Positions 26,349 through 36,009 of a stretch of DNA of 64,000 bases are shown here, piece after piece (the stretch's first letter is position 1; every line of letters begins with the position of its first letter). The stretch is from an uncultured Alphaproteobacteria bacterium. Lineage in GTDB: Bacteria; Pseudomonadota; Alphaproteobacteria; Micavibrionales; CSBR16-224. The stretch is from assembly GCA_950054485.1 (NCBI GenBank), contig CATLPD010000002.1, positions 184,644 to 248,643 of the forward strand. Reading direction: 5' to 3'. The notes under the pieces are model-generated. The model did no database searches. It saw only the letters and a program-made list of their open reading frames with translations, and was not told where the DNA came from. Position numbers and translations under genes: made by a program.

Positions 26349-26801
26349 TTAGGCGATCTTTGCGGTTCCGGTTGATCCGAACCCACCAGCGCCGCGCGCT
26401 GTTTCGTCGAGGTCTTCAACAACTGACCAGCCAACATGTTCGTGCTTGGCAATGACCATCTGGCAAATACGCATACCACGTTTAATTGTGAATTCCTCCG
26501 TGCCCAGATTGGCAATGATAGCTTTGACTTCACCGCGGTAATCAGCATCAATTGTGCCGGGTGAATTTAAAACCGTAATGCCGTGCTTAAAGGCTAGACC
26601 TGATCGGGGGCGAATTTGCGCCTCATATCCGGCAGGCAGGGCCATGGCAAGGCCTGTCGGGATAAGCGTGCGTTCACCCGGTTTTAAAGTAACAGGCGCA
26701 TCAATTGCCGCTTCCAGATCAACGCCAGCCGATAATTCTGTGCCGTATTGTGGCAGGGTTAGTCCTTTAAAATTTTCAAGCTGCTGTAATTTGACCTGCA
26801 T
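26349..26801 (-). CDS. dut: deoxyuridine 5'-triphosphate nucleotidohydrolase
   Basis: Hydrolyses dUTP to dUMP, keeping uracil out of DNA and feeding thymidylate synthesis. 150 aa from the ATG at 26801, preceded by AGGAG; the longer frame to 26849 lies inside ubiE. Five trimeric-dUTPase motifs: [38 protein letters not shown] and the C-terminal GAGGFGSTG arm. The ATG is one base from the ubiE stop, so ubiE-dut is an operon. Confidence 0.96.
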   Translation of the reverse strand: MQVKLQQLENFKGLTLPQYGTELSAGVDLEAAIDAPVTLKPGERTLIPTGLAMALPAGYEAQIRPRSGLAFKHGITVLNSPGTIDADYRGEVKAIIANLGTEEFTIKRGMRICQMVIAKHEHVGWSVVEDLDETARGAGGFGSTGTAKIA

Positions 26802-26802
26802 A

Positions 26803-27585
26803 TTATTTCTCCTGTTTCGTAAGTTTATATCCGCTATGAATAGCGGCAATTCCGAATGACAGGTTTTTATAGGAAACCCGTTCGAACCCTATATCTTGCA
26901 TGCGCTGTTTCAATTCATCCTGTGACGGGAATTGTCGAATGCTTTCAATCAGATATTGATAGCTGTCTTCATCGCCGGCAACCATCGCCCCAAATTTTGG
27001 AATAAAGGCGCGGGAATAAAGATCGTAAATACCGCCAAGGGCAGGATTTTTCACTTTGCTGAATTCCAGAATATATAAGCGCCCGCCCGGTTTTAAAACA
27101 CGATAGGCCTCGGCGAGGGCATCATCAATTCGCGTCACATTGCGAAGACCGAATGATATTGTGTAAACATCAAAGCTGTTATCAGGAAAGGTCAGTTTTT
27201 CGGCATCGCCCTGTGTCCATTCGATATTTTTTATAATGCCGCGATCAATCGCGCGCGCTTTACCGTATTTCAGCATTTCAGCATTGATGTCACAGATTGT
27301 GATATCCGCGTTTCCAGCTGTTTTCTTATGAATGCGAAAGGCGATATCTCCGGTGCCGCCGGCAACATCCAAATATTTTAAATCGGCGGTGGGGGCAATC
27401 ATGCGCACCAGACGGTCTTTCCAAAGACGGTGGATACCGCCTGACATGACGTCATTCATGATGTCATATTTGCTGGCAACGGATTCAAAGACATCTTCAA
27501 CCAGTTTGGCTTTTTCATTCGGATCGACTTTTTTATCGCCGAACCATTCGCCTTCTTTATTTTTGGATGCGGATTTCTTGCTCAC
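26803..27585 (-). CDS. ubiE: ubiquinone/menaquinone biosynthesis C-methyltransferase
   Basis: SAM-dependent C-methylation in quinone synthesis. 260 aa. Hallmarks: [20 protein letters not shown] near the N-terminus, SAM motif [27 protein letters not shown], and [20 protein letters not shown] with [15 protein letters not shown]. The C-terminus SGYKLTK is typical. First gene of the ubiE-dut unit, divergent from murJ. Confidence 0.95.
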   Translation of the reverse strand: MSKKSASKNKEGEWFGDKKVDPNEKAKLVEDVFESVASKYDIMNDVMSGGIHRLWKDRLVRMIAPTADLKYLDVAGGTGDIAFRIHKKTAGNADITICDINAEMLKYGKARAIDRGIIKNIEWTQGDAEKLTFPDNSFDVYTISFGLRNVTRIDDALAEAYRVLKPGGRLYILEFSKVKNPALGGIYDLYSRAFIPKFGAMVAGDEDSYQYLIESIRQFPSQDELKQRMQDIGFERVSYKNLSFGIAAIHSGYKLTKQEK

Positions 27586-27652
27586 TGGTCATCTCTTGAA
27601 TTTACGTGTATGTTTAACCCTATCATTTCAACCTGACTCGGGAAAGAGATAA

Positions 27653-29191
27653 ATGGCATTATTTCGCGCCGCAGCAACGGTCGGCAGTCTGACATTCCTT
27701 AGCCGTATTGCGGGCTTTGTTCGTGATATCCTAATGGCTGCGATTTTGGGTGCGGGCCCGATTGCCGATGCGTTTTTTGTGGCTTTAAAGCTGCCGAATA
27801 TCTTTCGCCGTATCACGGCCGAGGGGGCGTTTAGTATCTCATTCGTGCCGATGTTCTCGGGTTTCGAGGAAACCAAAGGCCGAAAAGATGCAATGAGCTT
27901 TGCTGCCGAGGCGCAGGCCGTCATGCTGGCGATATTATTGCCTTTCACTGTCCTGATGATTTTGGCAATGCCTTGGATTATCAATGTCATTACACCGGGT
28001 TTTTCTGATGACCCCGTCCGTTATGACCTGGGGGTTGAATTGGGGCGTTATACATTCCCCTATATTTTGCTGATGTCTTTGGTCGCGCTATATGGCGGTG
28101 TTTTAAATTCATTCAATCGCTTTGCCGCCTTTGCTGTTGCGCCGATTTTCTTTAACCTGACACTGATCGCGGCATTGCTGTGGTTTACTGAAGTTGGTGA
28201 GACACCTGCGCATGCATTGGCTGTAGCGGTTACGATTTCCGGTGTCATCCAGTTACTTTGGATGCTGGGCAATGCGATGCGTTTCAAGCTTTTAATCCGT
28301 ATTGATTGGCCCCGTTTCACAGCGCGGATCAAAAAGCTGTTTCGCTTGATGGGGCCGGCTGTTCTGGGGGCAGGGGTTGTACAAATTAATCTGATGATTG
28401 ATATGTTTTTGGCCTCGTTCCTTGAAAAGGGGGCGATTTCATATCTGTATTATGCTGACAGGCTCTATCAATTACCGCTTTCCGTTGTCGGAATTGCGAT
28501 CGGCACTGCGATGCTGCCAATGTTATCGCGCAAGATTAAAGCCAAAGATGATAAAGGCGCGATGACCCTAATGCGTCAGGCGATTTTATTCGGATTGATC
28601 CTGGCGGTTCCGGCAGCGGCGGCCTTGATGGTTTTATCCAGCGAAATCATGATTACATTGTTTGAGCGCGGGGCCTTTGACCGCGACGCCAGTCTGGCAT
28701 CGGCCTCTGTATTGAATGCCTATGCCTTTTCGTTGCCGGCCTTTATTCTGGTCAAGGTTTTCAGCACGATGTTCTTTGCGCGTGAGGATACGAAAACCCC
28801 TGTTAAACTGGCTATTATCGGCACCGTGGTTAATACCGCGTTTGGTATCATCCTGATATTCCCGTTTGAATATGTCGGTATTGCTATGGCTACTGCGATT
28901 GCGGCTTGGCTGCAGGCGATATTATTGATGATTGCCGCCAGAAAAATTATGCCGGACATATGGGGCACATTAAAGAAAAAGACTTTAAAAACCATAGTGG
29001 CAACAGCCCTAATGATGATTGCGCTGTTCGCCATTGAACCATTTTTGTTTTTTGAGACCACAATCCAGCGTATCGTTTCATTATCTGTAATGGTGATTGC
29101 TGGCGGTAGCGTTTATTTTACAGGTTTGATGCTGACAAAAACCATTCAATTGCACGAATTAAAAGGTTTTTTAAAACGGAAATCGGTTTAG
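27653..29191 (+). CDS. murJ: lipid II flippase MurJ
   Basis: Moves lipid II across the inner membrane for peptidoglycan synthesis. 512 aa with about 14 hydrophobic helices. N-terminus GSLTFLSRIAGFVRDILMAA, then ADAFFVALKLPNIFRRITAEGAF, the family's most conserved block. YYADRLYQLPLSVVGIAIGTAMLP and ARKDTKTP-like FFAREDTKTPVKLA are also diagnostic. No strong Shine-Dalgarno; CGGGAAAGAGATAA precedes the ATG. Confidence 0.96.
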   Translation: MALFRAAATVGSLTFLSRIAGFVRDILMAAILGAGPIADAFFVALKLPNIFRRITAEGAFSISFVPMFSGFEETKGRKDAMSFAAEAQAVMLAILLPFTVLMILAMPWIINVITPGFSDDPVRYDLGVELGRYTFPYILLMSLVALYGGVLNSFNRFAAFAVAPIFFNLTLIAALLWFTEVGETPAHALAVAVTISGVIQLLWMLGNAMRFKLLIRIDWPRFTARIKKLFRLMGPAVLGAGVVQINLMIDMFLASFLEKGAISYLYYADRLYQLPLSVVGIAIGTAMLPMLSRKIKAKDDKGAMTLMRQAILFGLILAVPAAAALMVLSSEIMITLFERGAFDRDASLASASVLNAYAFSLPAFILVKVFSTMFFAREDTKTPVKLAIIGTVVNTAFGIILIFPFEYVGIAMATAIAAWLQAILLMIAARKIMPDIWGTLKKKTLKTIVATALMMIALFAIEPFLFFETTIQRIVSLSVMVIAGGSVYFTGLMLTKTIQLHELKGFLKRKSV

Positions 29192-29249
29192 GTCTTTTCA
29201 AAACAGTGTATTTCCAGCAATATAGAACAGTAATGATGGGAGTATAAAA

Positions 29250-29834
29250 GTGATTTTACGCATTTTATTTTTGGTAGCATTAATGGCCATGCCGCTGCAG
29301 GCACAGGCTGATGTCTTTGTTTACGAAGACCCTGACTATGATTTCAAAATTGTGTTCCCTGATGATTGGCGCATATCACCAGCGCGCGGGGAAGAGCGCG
29401 TAAAGATAAAGCCAATGCATGGCGACGATAAAGTATCTTGTGCGATGAATGTTGTGCGCGATGGCCGCCTAACGATCTACCCGAAAAAATACATGCAAAC
29501 AGCTGTGGCCCTGACACTAGATGACAGTTTCTGGAAGTATGATGTTCTGCCCGATTACACCAATTACAAGGTCATGACCTATTACGCGCCTGCCGGATTG
29601 GGCCAAGGATACGCAACATCCCTTCAATGGGTCTGGCATGATGGCGATGATGCCATGCAGGCTATGTCGACTGCCAGCATTTATGGTGATCTGCAGTATC
29701 GCTTTACCTGTATGGCAACAGTTGAGGCCTTTGGAAAGTGGCAACCACTGTTCGGCGACATATTTGATGATATTCGCCTAACGGAAAAATATGTGCCATA
29801 TCCAACGGGTTATTACCGCAATTTCCTCAAGTAG
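29250..29834 (+). CDS. exported protein of unknown function (194 aa)
   Basis: GTG start with GGGAG 7 nt upstream. Signal peptide MILRILFLVALMAMPLQAQA. The mature part begins DVFVYEDPDYDFKIVFPDDW, a pattern resembling PsbP/MOG1-like folds, followed by two cysteines (VSCAMNVV, FTCMATVE) that could form a disulphide. No catalytic motif. Periplasmic by inference. Confidence 0.6.
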   Translation: MILRILFLVALMAMPLQAQADVFVYEDPDYDFKIVFPDDWRISPARGEERVKIKPMHGDDKVSCAMNVVRDGRLTIYPKKYMQTAVALTLDDSFWKYDVLPDYTNYKVMTYYAPAGLGQGYATSLQWVWHDGDDAMQAMSTASIYGDLQYRFTCMATVEAFGKWQPLFGDIFDDIRLTEKYVPYPTGYYRNFLK

Positions 29835-29837
29835 CGT

Positions 29838-29866
29838 TTGACATAATTATTTAAATCTCTTATACT
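29838..29866 (+). promoter_or_regulatory. near-consensus sigma-70 promoter before the ankyrin-like gene
   Basis: -35 TTGACA (29838-29843), 17-bp spacer, -10 TATACT (29861-29866). Transcription would start near 29873, on top of the first in-frame ATG (29875), supporting the second ATG at 29890 as the real start. Confidence 0.75.
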
Positions 29867-29889
29867 TTTTACGTATGAGAGGGGTAAAG

Positions 29890-30882
29890 ATGTTCAGTGG
29901 AAAAATTTCAGCCAGAAAGCAAAAAAAGCTTGATAAAGAGTTAGGCCATCAGGTTTATTTGGAGAGGCCATCAGCTGTACAATCACTTTTGGAAAAGGGT
30001 GCAAACCCAAACGCTTATAAAAACGAAAGACCTGTTATAATCGAGGCTATACGTTGGTCTGACCTTAAGACCATGAATGTTTTAATTACAGCGGGTGCAT
30101 CATTAAAGGATCCAGAAAATAAATTTAAGGTTTTAAGCTTTATAAATATTAATAGTGCAAACGCCCCTGAAATTTTAGATCACTGTCTGAAGCATATTGA
30201 TAATAACGCGCTGCAAAATTATTCTGCTAACGACTTGTTAGGACTTTACAGTGTTTATGAAGATTCAGACTGTAAAAACGCACAAAGAATTTTAGAACAT
30301 ATAAAGCGTGCAGATCTGACAATCGAAGCATTGGGAAAGTGTGGATATACTTCTGAAAAACAATTTAAACGCACCATTAATCATCTGGATTTTACAAAAA
30401 TTCCTAATGAGGATATTAAATCATATCTTTTAGAGCGCGTTGGTCACGATTCTTACAATAGTTTTTTAAAAATTATAGCCAAAAAAATTGGTGACATGGA
30501 TTATTTTGTAAAGGATTTGCGCGAAAAAGCGCTAGAAGAAAATGCATCGGAAAACCTACAATTTCTTTCACAATATTCTCAAGCAGAATGGGTGTTTGAT
30601 GGAGTATATGAAAGTCAGATTTTACGGATGAATTACTCGATCCCGACCATGACAATTCAGGAAGTTTTTAACTTTAAAGGTCAAACCGGCGAGCGTTTTT
30701 CTAAGCTAGAAGATAATCAAACCAAACAAAAAACACTGCAGCGTGAAAGTTTTTCCCAAATAGATGATCAGGATTTGATTATAGAAGCTGCTCGACAATT
30801 GGAATCAAGAGGTGGTAAGCTGCCTGAAAATAGTCAATATCGTCTTAAACGACCCTCGGTTCTTCCAAAGGCTTGCGCCTAG
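29890..30882 (+). CDS. ankyrin-repeat-like protein of unknown function
   Basis: 330 aa from ATG 29890 (GAGAGGGG 5 nt upstream). Residues 20-80 resemble two ankyrin repeats: SAVQSLLEKGANPNAY and IIEAIRWSDLKTMNVLITAGASL. The rest is helical, leucine- and lysine-rich, with no recognised domain. Markedly AT-rich compared with its neighbours, and with its own consensus promoter; both suggest a laterally acquired gene. Ankyrin proteins often mediate protein contacts, including with hosts, but nothing here shows secretion. Confidence 0.6.
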   Translation: MFSGKISARKQKKLDKELGHQVYLERPSAVQSLLEKGANPNAYKNERPVIIEAIRWSDLKTMNVLITAGASLKDPENKFKVLSFININSANAPEILDHCLKHIDNNALQNYSANDLLGLYSVYEDSDCKNAQRILEHIKRADLTIEALGKCGYTSEKQFKRTINHLDFTKIPNEDIKSYLLERVGHDSYNSFLKIIAKKIGDMDYFVKDLREKALEENASENLQFLSQYSQAEWVFDGVYESQILRMNYSIPTMTIQEVFNFKGQTGERFSKLEDNQTKQKTLQRESFSQIDDQDLIIEAARQLESRGGKLPENSQYRLKRPSVLPKACA

Positions 30883-30907
30883 AAAGATTGATGGCTAGAC
30901 TTCCATC

Positions 30908-31729
30908 ATGACAGGTCAATCCCAATGTGAAATAATTGTAAAAGAAAACGATTATGATCGTTATCTTACGACGCTTTTTGCCCCGCCGTACAAGCGTGAT
31001 GATCTTTTCGCCCTCTATGCTTTTAATTACGAAATCGCAAAAACGCGTGAAACGGTTTCGGATACAACACTGGGGCTGATCCGCCTGACCTGGTGGCGCG
31101 AAGCGATTGACGGAATATATGCAGGTAAAAAACCCCGCCAACACGAGGTTGTTATCCCGCTTGCAGAAGTTATTCAAAAATATAAATTACCCAAAAAATC
31201 ATTCGAAACGCTGATCTATGCCCGTGAATTCGATCTGGAAGATGTCTTGCCCGCTGATTTGCGCGGGTTAAAGAACTATGCTGATTTTACGACGGCGCCC
31301 ATGCTCTCGATGGTTTCAAAAGTCCTGACGGGCGAGGCCGATGAAGATAATTTGAAACATGCGGCACAAGCCATTGCCCTGACAGGATTGCTGCGTGCCG
31401 TGCCCTATCATCTGCAACAAAGAACTTGTTATCTTCCGCAAGACCTTTTGTCCGAGGCGGGCCTTGATGAATATATGCTGTATGACGGCAAGGGACATGA
31501 CAGTTTGAAATCGGTTACATGCGATATCGTTTGGAGTGCGGAAGAAGATCTGCGAAGGGTTGAATATAATGCGAACCTAAAACCCATTATGGGGCAGGTA
31601 AGTTTGGCAAAACAGTACCTGAAATCTTTAAAACGCTGTGATTACAATGTTTTCGAGCAACGTTTTCACAATAAACCGCCGCTTTCTATGCTGCGTCTTT
31701 TGACCAATGCAGGTTTGGGTCGCATTTAA
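30908..31729 (+). CDS. squalene/phytoene synthase-family protein (NDUFAF6-like)
   Basis: 273 aa. Matches the trans-isoprenyl synthase fold at [32 protein letters not shown] and [15 protein letters not shown], then [20 protein letters not shown]. The Asp-rich DxxxD motifs of true squalene synthases are degenerate (REFDLEDV), as in NDUFAF6-type proteins linked to complex I assembly. That makes an assembly role more likely than isoprenoid synthesis. The 3' end overlaps trmFO by 44 bp, convergent. Confidence 0.75.
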   Translation: MTGQSQCEIIVKENDYDRYLTTLFAPPYKRDDLFALYAFNYEIAKTRETVSDTTLGLIRLTWWREAIDGIYAGKKPRQHEVVIPLAEVIQKYKLPKKSFETLIYAREFDLEDVLPADLRGLKNYADFTTAPMLSMVSKVLTGEADEDNLKHAAQAIALTGLLRAVPYHLQQRTCYLPQDLLSEAGLDEYMLYDGKGHDSLKSVTCDIVWSAEEDLRRVEYNANLKPIMGQVSLAKQYLKSLKRCDYNVFEQRFHNKPPLSMLRLLTNAGLGRI

Positions 31730-33068
31730 GCCAATCTTCCAATGCAATCAATGCACGATCACTCATCGCTTTTTTGCGGTCGCGGCCTTTGACTTTCTTT
31801 TTCTTGCCATTTTCACGCACGATCGGTGGGATAGGGGGGAACAGGCCGAAATTGATATTCATCGGCTGGAACGTATCGCTTTCTGCCCCGCCGGTAATAT
31901 GATTTAGCAAAGCGCCTAAAGCTGTATCGACAGGTGGCAGATCATGCGATTGCCCCATGATTTCAGACGCTGCAAAACGGCCAGCCATCAATCCGACAGA
32001 AGCGCTTTCAACATAGCCTTCACAGCCTGTGATTTGTCCGGCAAAACGAATACGCGGGTCAGCCTTAAGACGCAATTCTGAATCCAGTAAGATAGGGCTT
32101 TTGATAAATGTATTGCGATGAATGCCGCCCAGACGTTCAAACTGCGCGTTTTCAAGTCCCGGGATCATTCGGAATATATCAGCCTGCGCGCCGTATTTCA
32201 GCTTAGTCTGAAAACCAACCATATTATACAGCGTGCCAAGTTTATTATCCTGACGTAATTGAACAACGGCATATGGACGTTCGTCCGAATTCGGGTTTGT
32301 CAGACCGACAGGTTTCATGGGCCCAAAGCTTAAGGTTTGGCGACCGCGTTCGGCCATAACTTCGATTGGCAGGCAGGCCTCGAAATAGGGGGTGTCTTTT
32401 TCCCATTCTTTAAATTCTGTTTTATCTCCTTCGATCAGCGCATCTATAAAATCGTTATATTGCTGTTCTGACATCGGGCAATTGATGTAATCTTTGCCAT
32501 CGCCTTTATCGTATCTTGATTGAAACCATGCAATGTCAAAATTGATACTGTCTTTTTCAATGATCGGGGCAATCGCATCAAAAAATGCCAATTGTCCTTC
32601 GCCTGTTTTTTCAATGATGGCTTCGGCCATTGATTTATGGGTCAAAGGACCCGTTGCAATGATCACATGTTCCCATTCTTCAGGCGGCAGGCCGTTAATG
32701 ACTTCACGTTTAATTTCAATATTGGGATGAGCTGTAAGGCGTTTTGTGACTTCATCGGAAAAGACGTTACGGTCAACGGCCAATGCTGAGCCTGCAGGAA
32801 CCTTGGCAACTTCGGCGCAGTTCATGATCAGGGAATTACAACGGCGCATTTCCTCGTGTAGTAGGCCAACAGCGTTAAATTCATAATCGTCAGAGCGGAA
32901 AGAATTCGAGCATACCAGTTCTGCCATGCCTTCGGTTTGATGCGCGTCTGTTTTCTCAACAGGTCGCATTTCATGAATGATAACTTTGATGCCCGCGTTT
33001 GCAGCCTGCCAAGCGGCTTCGGACCCTGCCAAGCCACCACCGATGATATGTAGTGTTTTCTGTTCCAT
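31686..33068 (-). CDS. trmFO: folate-dependent tRNA (uracil-54-C5)-methyltransferase
   Basis: FAD/folate enzyme that makes m5U54 in the tRNA T-loop. 460 aa. N-terminal FAD site [19 protein letters not shown], then [24 protein letters not shown] (active-site Cys region) and [14 protein letters not shown]. The [15 protein letters not shown] block near the C-terminus is diagnostic and distinguishes it from GidA. Confidence 0.96.
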   Translation of the reverse strand: MEQKTLHIIGGGLAGSEAAWQAANAGIKVIIHEMRPVEKTDAHQTEGMAELVCSNSFRSDDYEFNAVGLLHEEMRRCNSLIMNCAEVAKVPAGSALAVDRNVFSDEVTKRLTAHPNIEIKREVINGLPPEEWEHVIIATGPLTHKSMAEAIIEKTGEGQLAFFDAIAPIIEKDSINFDIAWFQSRYDKGDGKDYINCPMSEQQYNDFIDALIEGDKTEFKEWEKDTPYFEACLPIEVMAERGRQTLSFGPMKPVGLTNPNSDERPYAVVQLRQDNKLGTLYNMVGFQTKLKYGAQADIFRMIPGLENAQFERLGGIHRNTFIKSPILLDSELRLKADPRIRFAGQITGCEGYVESASVGLMAGRFAASEIMGQSHDLPPVDTALGALLNHITGGAESDTFQPMNINFGLFPPIPPIVRENGKKKKVKGRDRKKAMSDRALIALEDWLKCDPNLHWSKDAA

Positions 33069-33113
33069 AGCGCTTTTTTACATGATTCTGAGGTGAATGT
33101 ATAGACAAAATAT

Positions 33114-33142
33114 TTGACATAAATTAAAGCTTGATGTAGATT
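33114..33142 (+). promoter_or_regulatory. sigma-70 promoter of the cytochrome P450 gene
   Basis: -35 TTGACA (33114-33119), 17-bp spacer, -10 TAGATT (33137-33142), 20 bp before the ATG. Confidence 0.6.
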
Positions 33143-33162
33143 TTTATTTTTGCAGGAAAAAA

Positions 33163-34398
33163 ATGTTTAAATCTAAAAAAAATAAAGGCCATTCTTTGAA
33201 AAGATATGGTCGCCTAAGGGTTCACACGGTCGAAGCTCCACAGCTGGTCAAACACATCCTTGATGATACCGACAGCTTTATTCGCCCGTCATTTATTCAG
33301 GATATGCTGGAAAAGGTCGTTAAGCATTCTCTTTTGGCGCTGGATGGTGATAAATGGCGCGAAAACCGCCGTCTGGTGGCAGATGTTTTTGCCCCGCGCT
33401 TTATTGATCAAAATCTTAAACCGATTATTTTTCAGGAAACACAAGTGATGTCTGATGTTTGGCAGACATCTGAGCAAGTGATTGATGTTGAAACTGAAAT
33501 GAGAAAACTGGGGACCAAAATTATTGCCAGAACAATTTTTTCATCTAGCTTATCGGATGAGCAAGCTTATCAATTTGTCGAAGCTACAGACACATTGATG
33601 CGTGTCAAAGGGCCGGGGTTGATCAATCTGTTGCCAAAAGCAATGGGTATGTCAGATCAAATTAAATTCCCGAAATTGTCAAAATCACAACAGCATGCCA
33701 TCAAGACCATCAATGATATATTGATGCCCGTCATAGACAGTCGTCTGGCAAATCCGACAGATGATGATGATCTGTTATCACGATTGATCGCACATATTGA
33801 CAAGGATGATGATCTAAGGCGCGATAAAATCCGGGATCATATTGTTATGTTTGCGATCGCCGGGCACGAAACATTAGCTGGTGTTCTGACGTTTGCCGTG
33901 CAGGACGTGCTGAAATCACCTGATGTCTATCGCCAAATACGGGACGAGCTTTCGGGTGCTGAAATCAAGTTTGATACAAAGCTTAGCGAGCTGCCCTATA
34001 CAACGAAGGTTTTTCTGGAAGCCTTGAGGCTGCATACACCGGCTGCCAGCATGCTGCGCGAAGTCAAAATTACACATAAATTTAACGAGGTCGCATTTAA
34101 AAAGGGCGATCTGGTCATGGTGGAATTTGAAGCGCTTCACAAAAATGAAGATTTTTGGGAGGAACCTGAAGACTTCAAACCCGAGCGCTTCGAAAACCTG
34201 AGAGATCTGCGGGATTGTTTTATTCCGTTTAGCCGTGGCCCCAAAACATGTATAGGCCGTTCGATGTCAATGCAACAGGGCGTCATGACACTCGCTGCTG
34301 TCTTTAAAAATAACCTGCAGCCACAGGAATTCCTGACCGGAAAAGAAGAAGGCATGACCAAGCGCCCGAAGGGTCGTTTGCTGGTCAAAAGACGCTAA
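33163..34398 (+). CDS. cytochrome P450
   Basis: Heme-thiolate mono-oxygenase, soluble, 411 aa. I-helix MFAIAGHETLAG (AGxET oxygen-activation motif), K-helix EALRLHTPA (ExxR), PERF meander and heme-binding FSRGPKTCIGRSMS with the axial Cys. The N-terminus is basic (MFKSKKNKGHSLKR) and lacks a membrane anchor. Substrate unknown; no ferredoxin or reductase gene lies nearby, so electrons must come from elsewhere. Own promoter, isolated between trmFO and serA. Confidence 0.93.
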   Translation: MFKSKKNKGHSLKRYGRLRVHTVEAPQLVKHILDDTDSFIRPSFIQDMLEKVVKHSLLALDGDKWRENRRLVADVFAPRFIDQNLKPIIFQETQVMSDVWQTSEQVIDVETEMRKLGTKIIARTIFSSSLSDEQAYQFVEATDTLMRVKGPGLINLLPKAMGMSDQIKFPKLSKSQQHAIKTINDILMPVIDSRLANPTDDDDLLSRLIAHIDKDDDLRRDKIRDHIVMFAIAGHETLAGVLTFAVQDVLKSPDVYRQIRDELSGAEIKFDTKLSELPYTTKVFLEALRLHTPAASMLREVKITHKFNEVAFKKGDLVMVEFEALHKNEDFWEEPEDFKPERFENLRDLRDCFIPFSRGPKTCIGRSMSMQQGVMTLAAVFKNNLQPQEFLTGKEEGMTKRPKGRLLVKRR

Positions 34399-34411
34399 TA
34401 AACTTCACTGG

Positions 34412-35989
34412 CTAGAATTTCAAAAGCTGAACACGTTCAATTTGAGGCAACTTCTCGATTTTCTTGATCGTATCGTTTGATACTTCGCCATCAATTGAAA
34501 CAATCGCGATCGCCTTGCCGCCTGATTTTTGACGACCCAGATTGAATGACGCGATATTCGCGCCGGCATCGCCCAGAATTGTACCCAAGCCACCGATCAA
34601 ACCCGGTTTATCAAGGTTGCGAACAAACAGCATGGTCGGCGTAATCTCGCTTTCGATTGGAACGGCATCAATGCAAATAATACGCGGGTCATGCAGACCG
34701 AACAGGGTACCGTCAACATTATTGCGGCTTTTCTCGGTCTCGATTGTGACACGAATGGCGGTTTGTAGATTGGCCATTGTATCCTTGAAACTTTCTTTGA
34801 TTTCAATGCCGCGTTCTTGCGCACGCAAAGGTGCGCTGACGATATTGACGTCCTCCAGAGATGGTTTCAACAAACCTGCCAGAATAAGCGATGTAAGCGG
34901 TTTAACATTCAGTTTGGCCGCATTACCTTCATACAGGATTTCAATTGATTTAACGGCTTGGCGGGAAATTTGCCCTGCAAATGATCCGAGTTTATCAGCA
35001 AGGTCCATATATGGCCTTAATTTTGGAGCATCTTCGGCACTGACGGACGGCATGTTCAACGCGTTTGTAACGGCACCGGTCAGCAGGTAGTCTGCAATTT
35101 GTTCGGCAACCTGCAGGGCGACATTTTCCTGTGCTTCTGTCGTGCTTGCACCCAGATGCGGGGTGCAGATAATTTTATCATGGTTGAACAGGATGTTGTC
35201 CTTGGCAGGCTCGACTTCGAACACGTCCAGTGCTGCGCCCATCAGTTTGTCATTATCCAACGCCGTTTTCAGGGCTTTTTCGTCAATCAATCCACCGCGC
35301 GCACAATTGATAATGCCAGCTGTTGGCTTCATTTTTTCAATCGCATCGGCATTAATAATGCCGCGTGTCTTGTCTGTCAGTGGAACGTGCAAAGAAATAA
35401 AGTCTGAGTCTGTGAAAATCTGATCCAGATCGACTTTGCGGACACCCATTTTCAATGCGCGTTCTTCCGTCAAGAATGGGTCATAGGCCAAAACCTTCAT
35501 TTGCAGGGCGCGCGCGCGGTCTGCAACAATCGATCCGATATTACCGCAACCGATAATGCCAAGGGTTTTGCCGTATAGCTCGCGTCCCATGAATTTTGAT
35601 TTTTCCCATTTCCCTTCATGCGTTGATTTGTTGGCTTGGGGAATGGATCGCGCCAGGGCGAACATCATTGCAATGGCATGTTCGGCGGTTGTAATCGAGT
35701 TTCCAAAAGGGGTGTTCATTACAATTACGCCGCGGGCAGTCGCAGCCTGTTTGTCGATATTGTCTGTTCCAATACCGGCGCGGCCGATGACTTTCAGATT
35801 GCTTGCCGCCGCCAGAATTTCGGGTGTTACCGTTGTCGATGAGCGAATAGCAAGCCCGTCATATTCACCGATAATCTCGATCAATTCTTCTGGGGAAAGG
35901 CCCGGTTTTACGTCGACATCTATACCGCGTTTTTCGAAGACCTCCTTGGCCAAGGGGCTCATTTTATCACTGATTAATACTTTTGGCAT
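34412..35989 (-). CDS. serA: D-3-phosphoglycerate dehydrogenase
   Basis: First step of serine synthesis from 3-phosphoglycerate. 525 aa, the long form. Catalytic domain with IRSSTTVTPEILAAA, NAD site LGIIGCGNIGSIVADRA, INCARGGLIDEKAL and the catalytic His in CTPHLGASTTEAQENVA. An allosteric substrate-binding domain follows and a C-terminal ACT domain (DKPGLIGGLGTILGDAGANI). Downstream of serC, 20 bp apart on the same strand: a serC-serA operon. Confidence 0.97.
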   Translation of the reverse strand: MPKVLISDKMSPLAKEVFEKRGIDVDVKPGLSPEELIEIIGEYDGLAIRSSTTVTPEILAAASNLKVIGRAGIGTDNIDKQAATARGVIVMNTPFGNSITTAEHAIAMMFALARSIPQANKSTHEGKWEKSKFMGRELYGKTLGIIGCGNIGSIVADRARALQMKVLAYDPFLTEERALKMGVRKVDLDQIFTDSDFISLHVPLTDKTRGIINADAIEKMKPTAGIINCARGGLIDEKALKTALDNDKLMGAALDVFEVEPAKDNILFNHDKIICTPHLGASTTEAQENVALQVAEQIADYLLTGAVTNALNMPSVSAEDAPKLRPYMDLADKLGSFAGQISRQAVKSIEILYEGNAAKLNVKPLTSLILAGLLKPSLEDVNIVSAPLRAQERGIEIKESFKDTMANLQTAIRVTIETEKSRNNVDGTLFGLHDPRIICIDAVPIESEITPTMLFVRNLDKPGLIGGLGTILGDAGANIASFNLGRQKSGGKAIAIVSIDGEVSNDTIKKIEKLPQIERVQLLKF

Positions 35990-36009
35990 TTCACACTCTC
36001 TGTTCTTAA

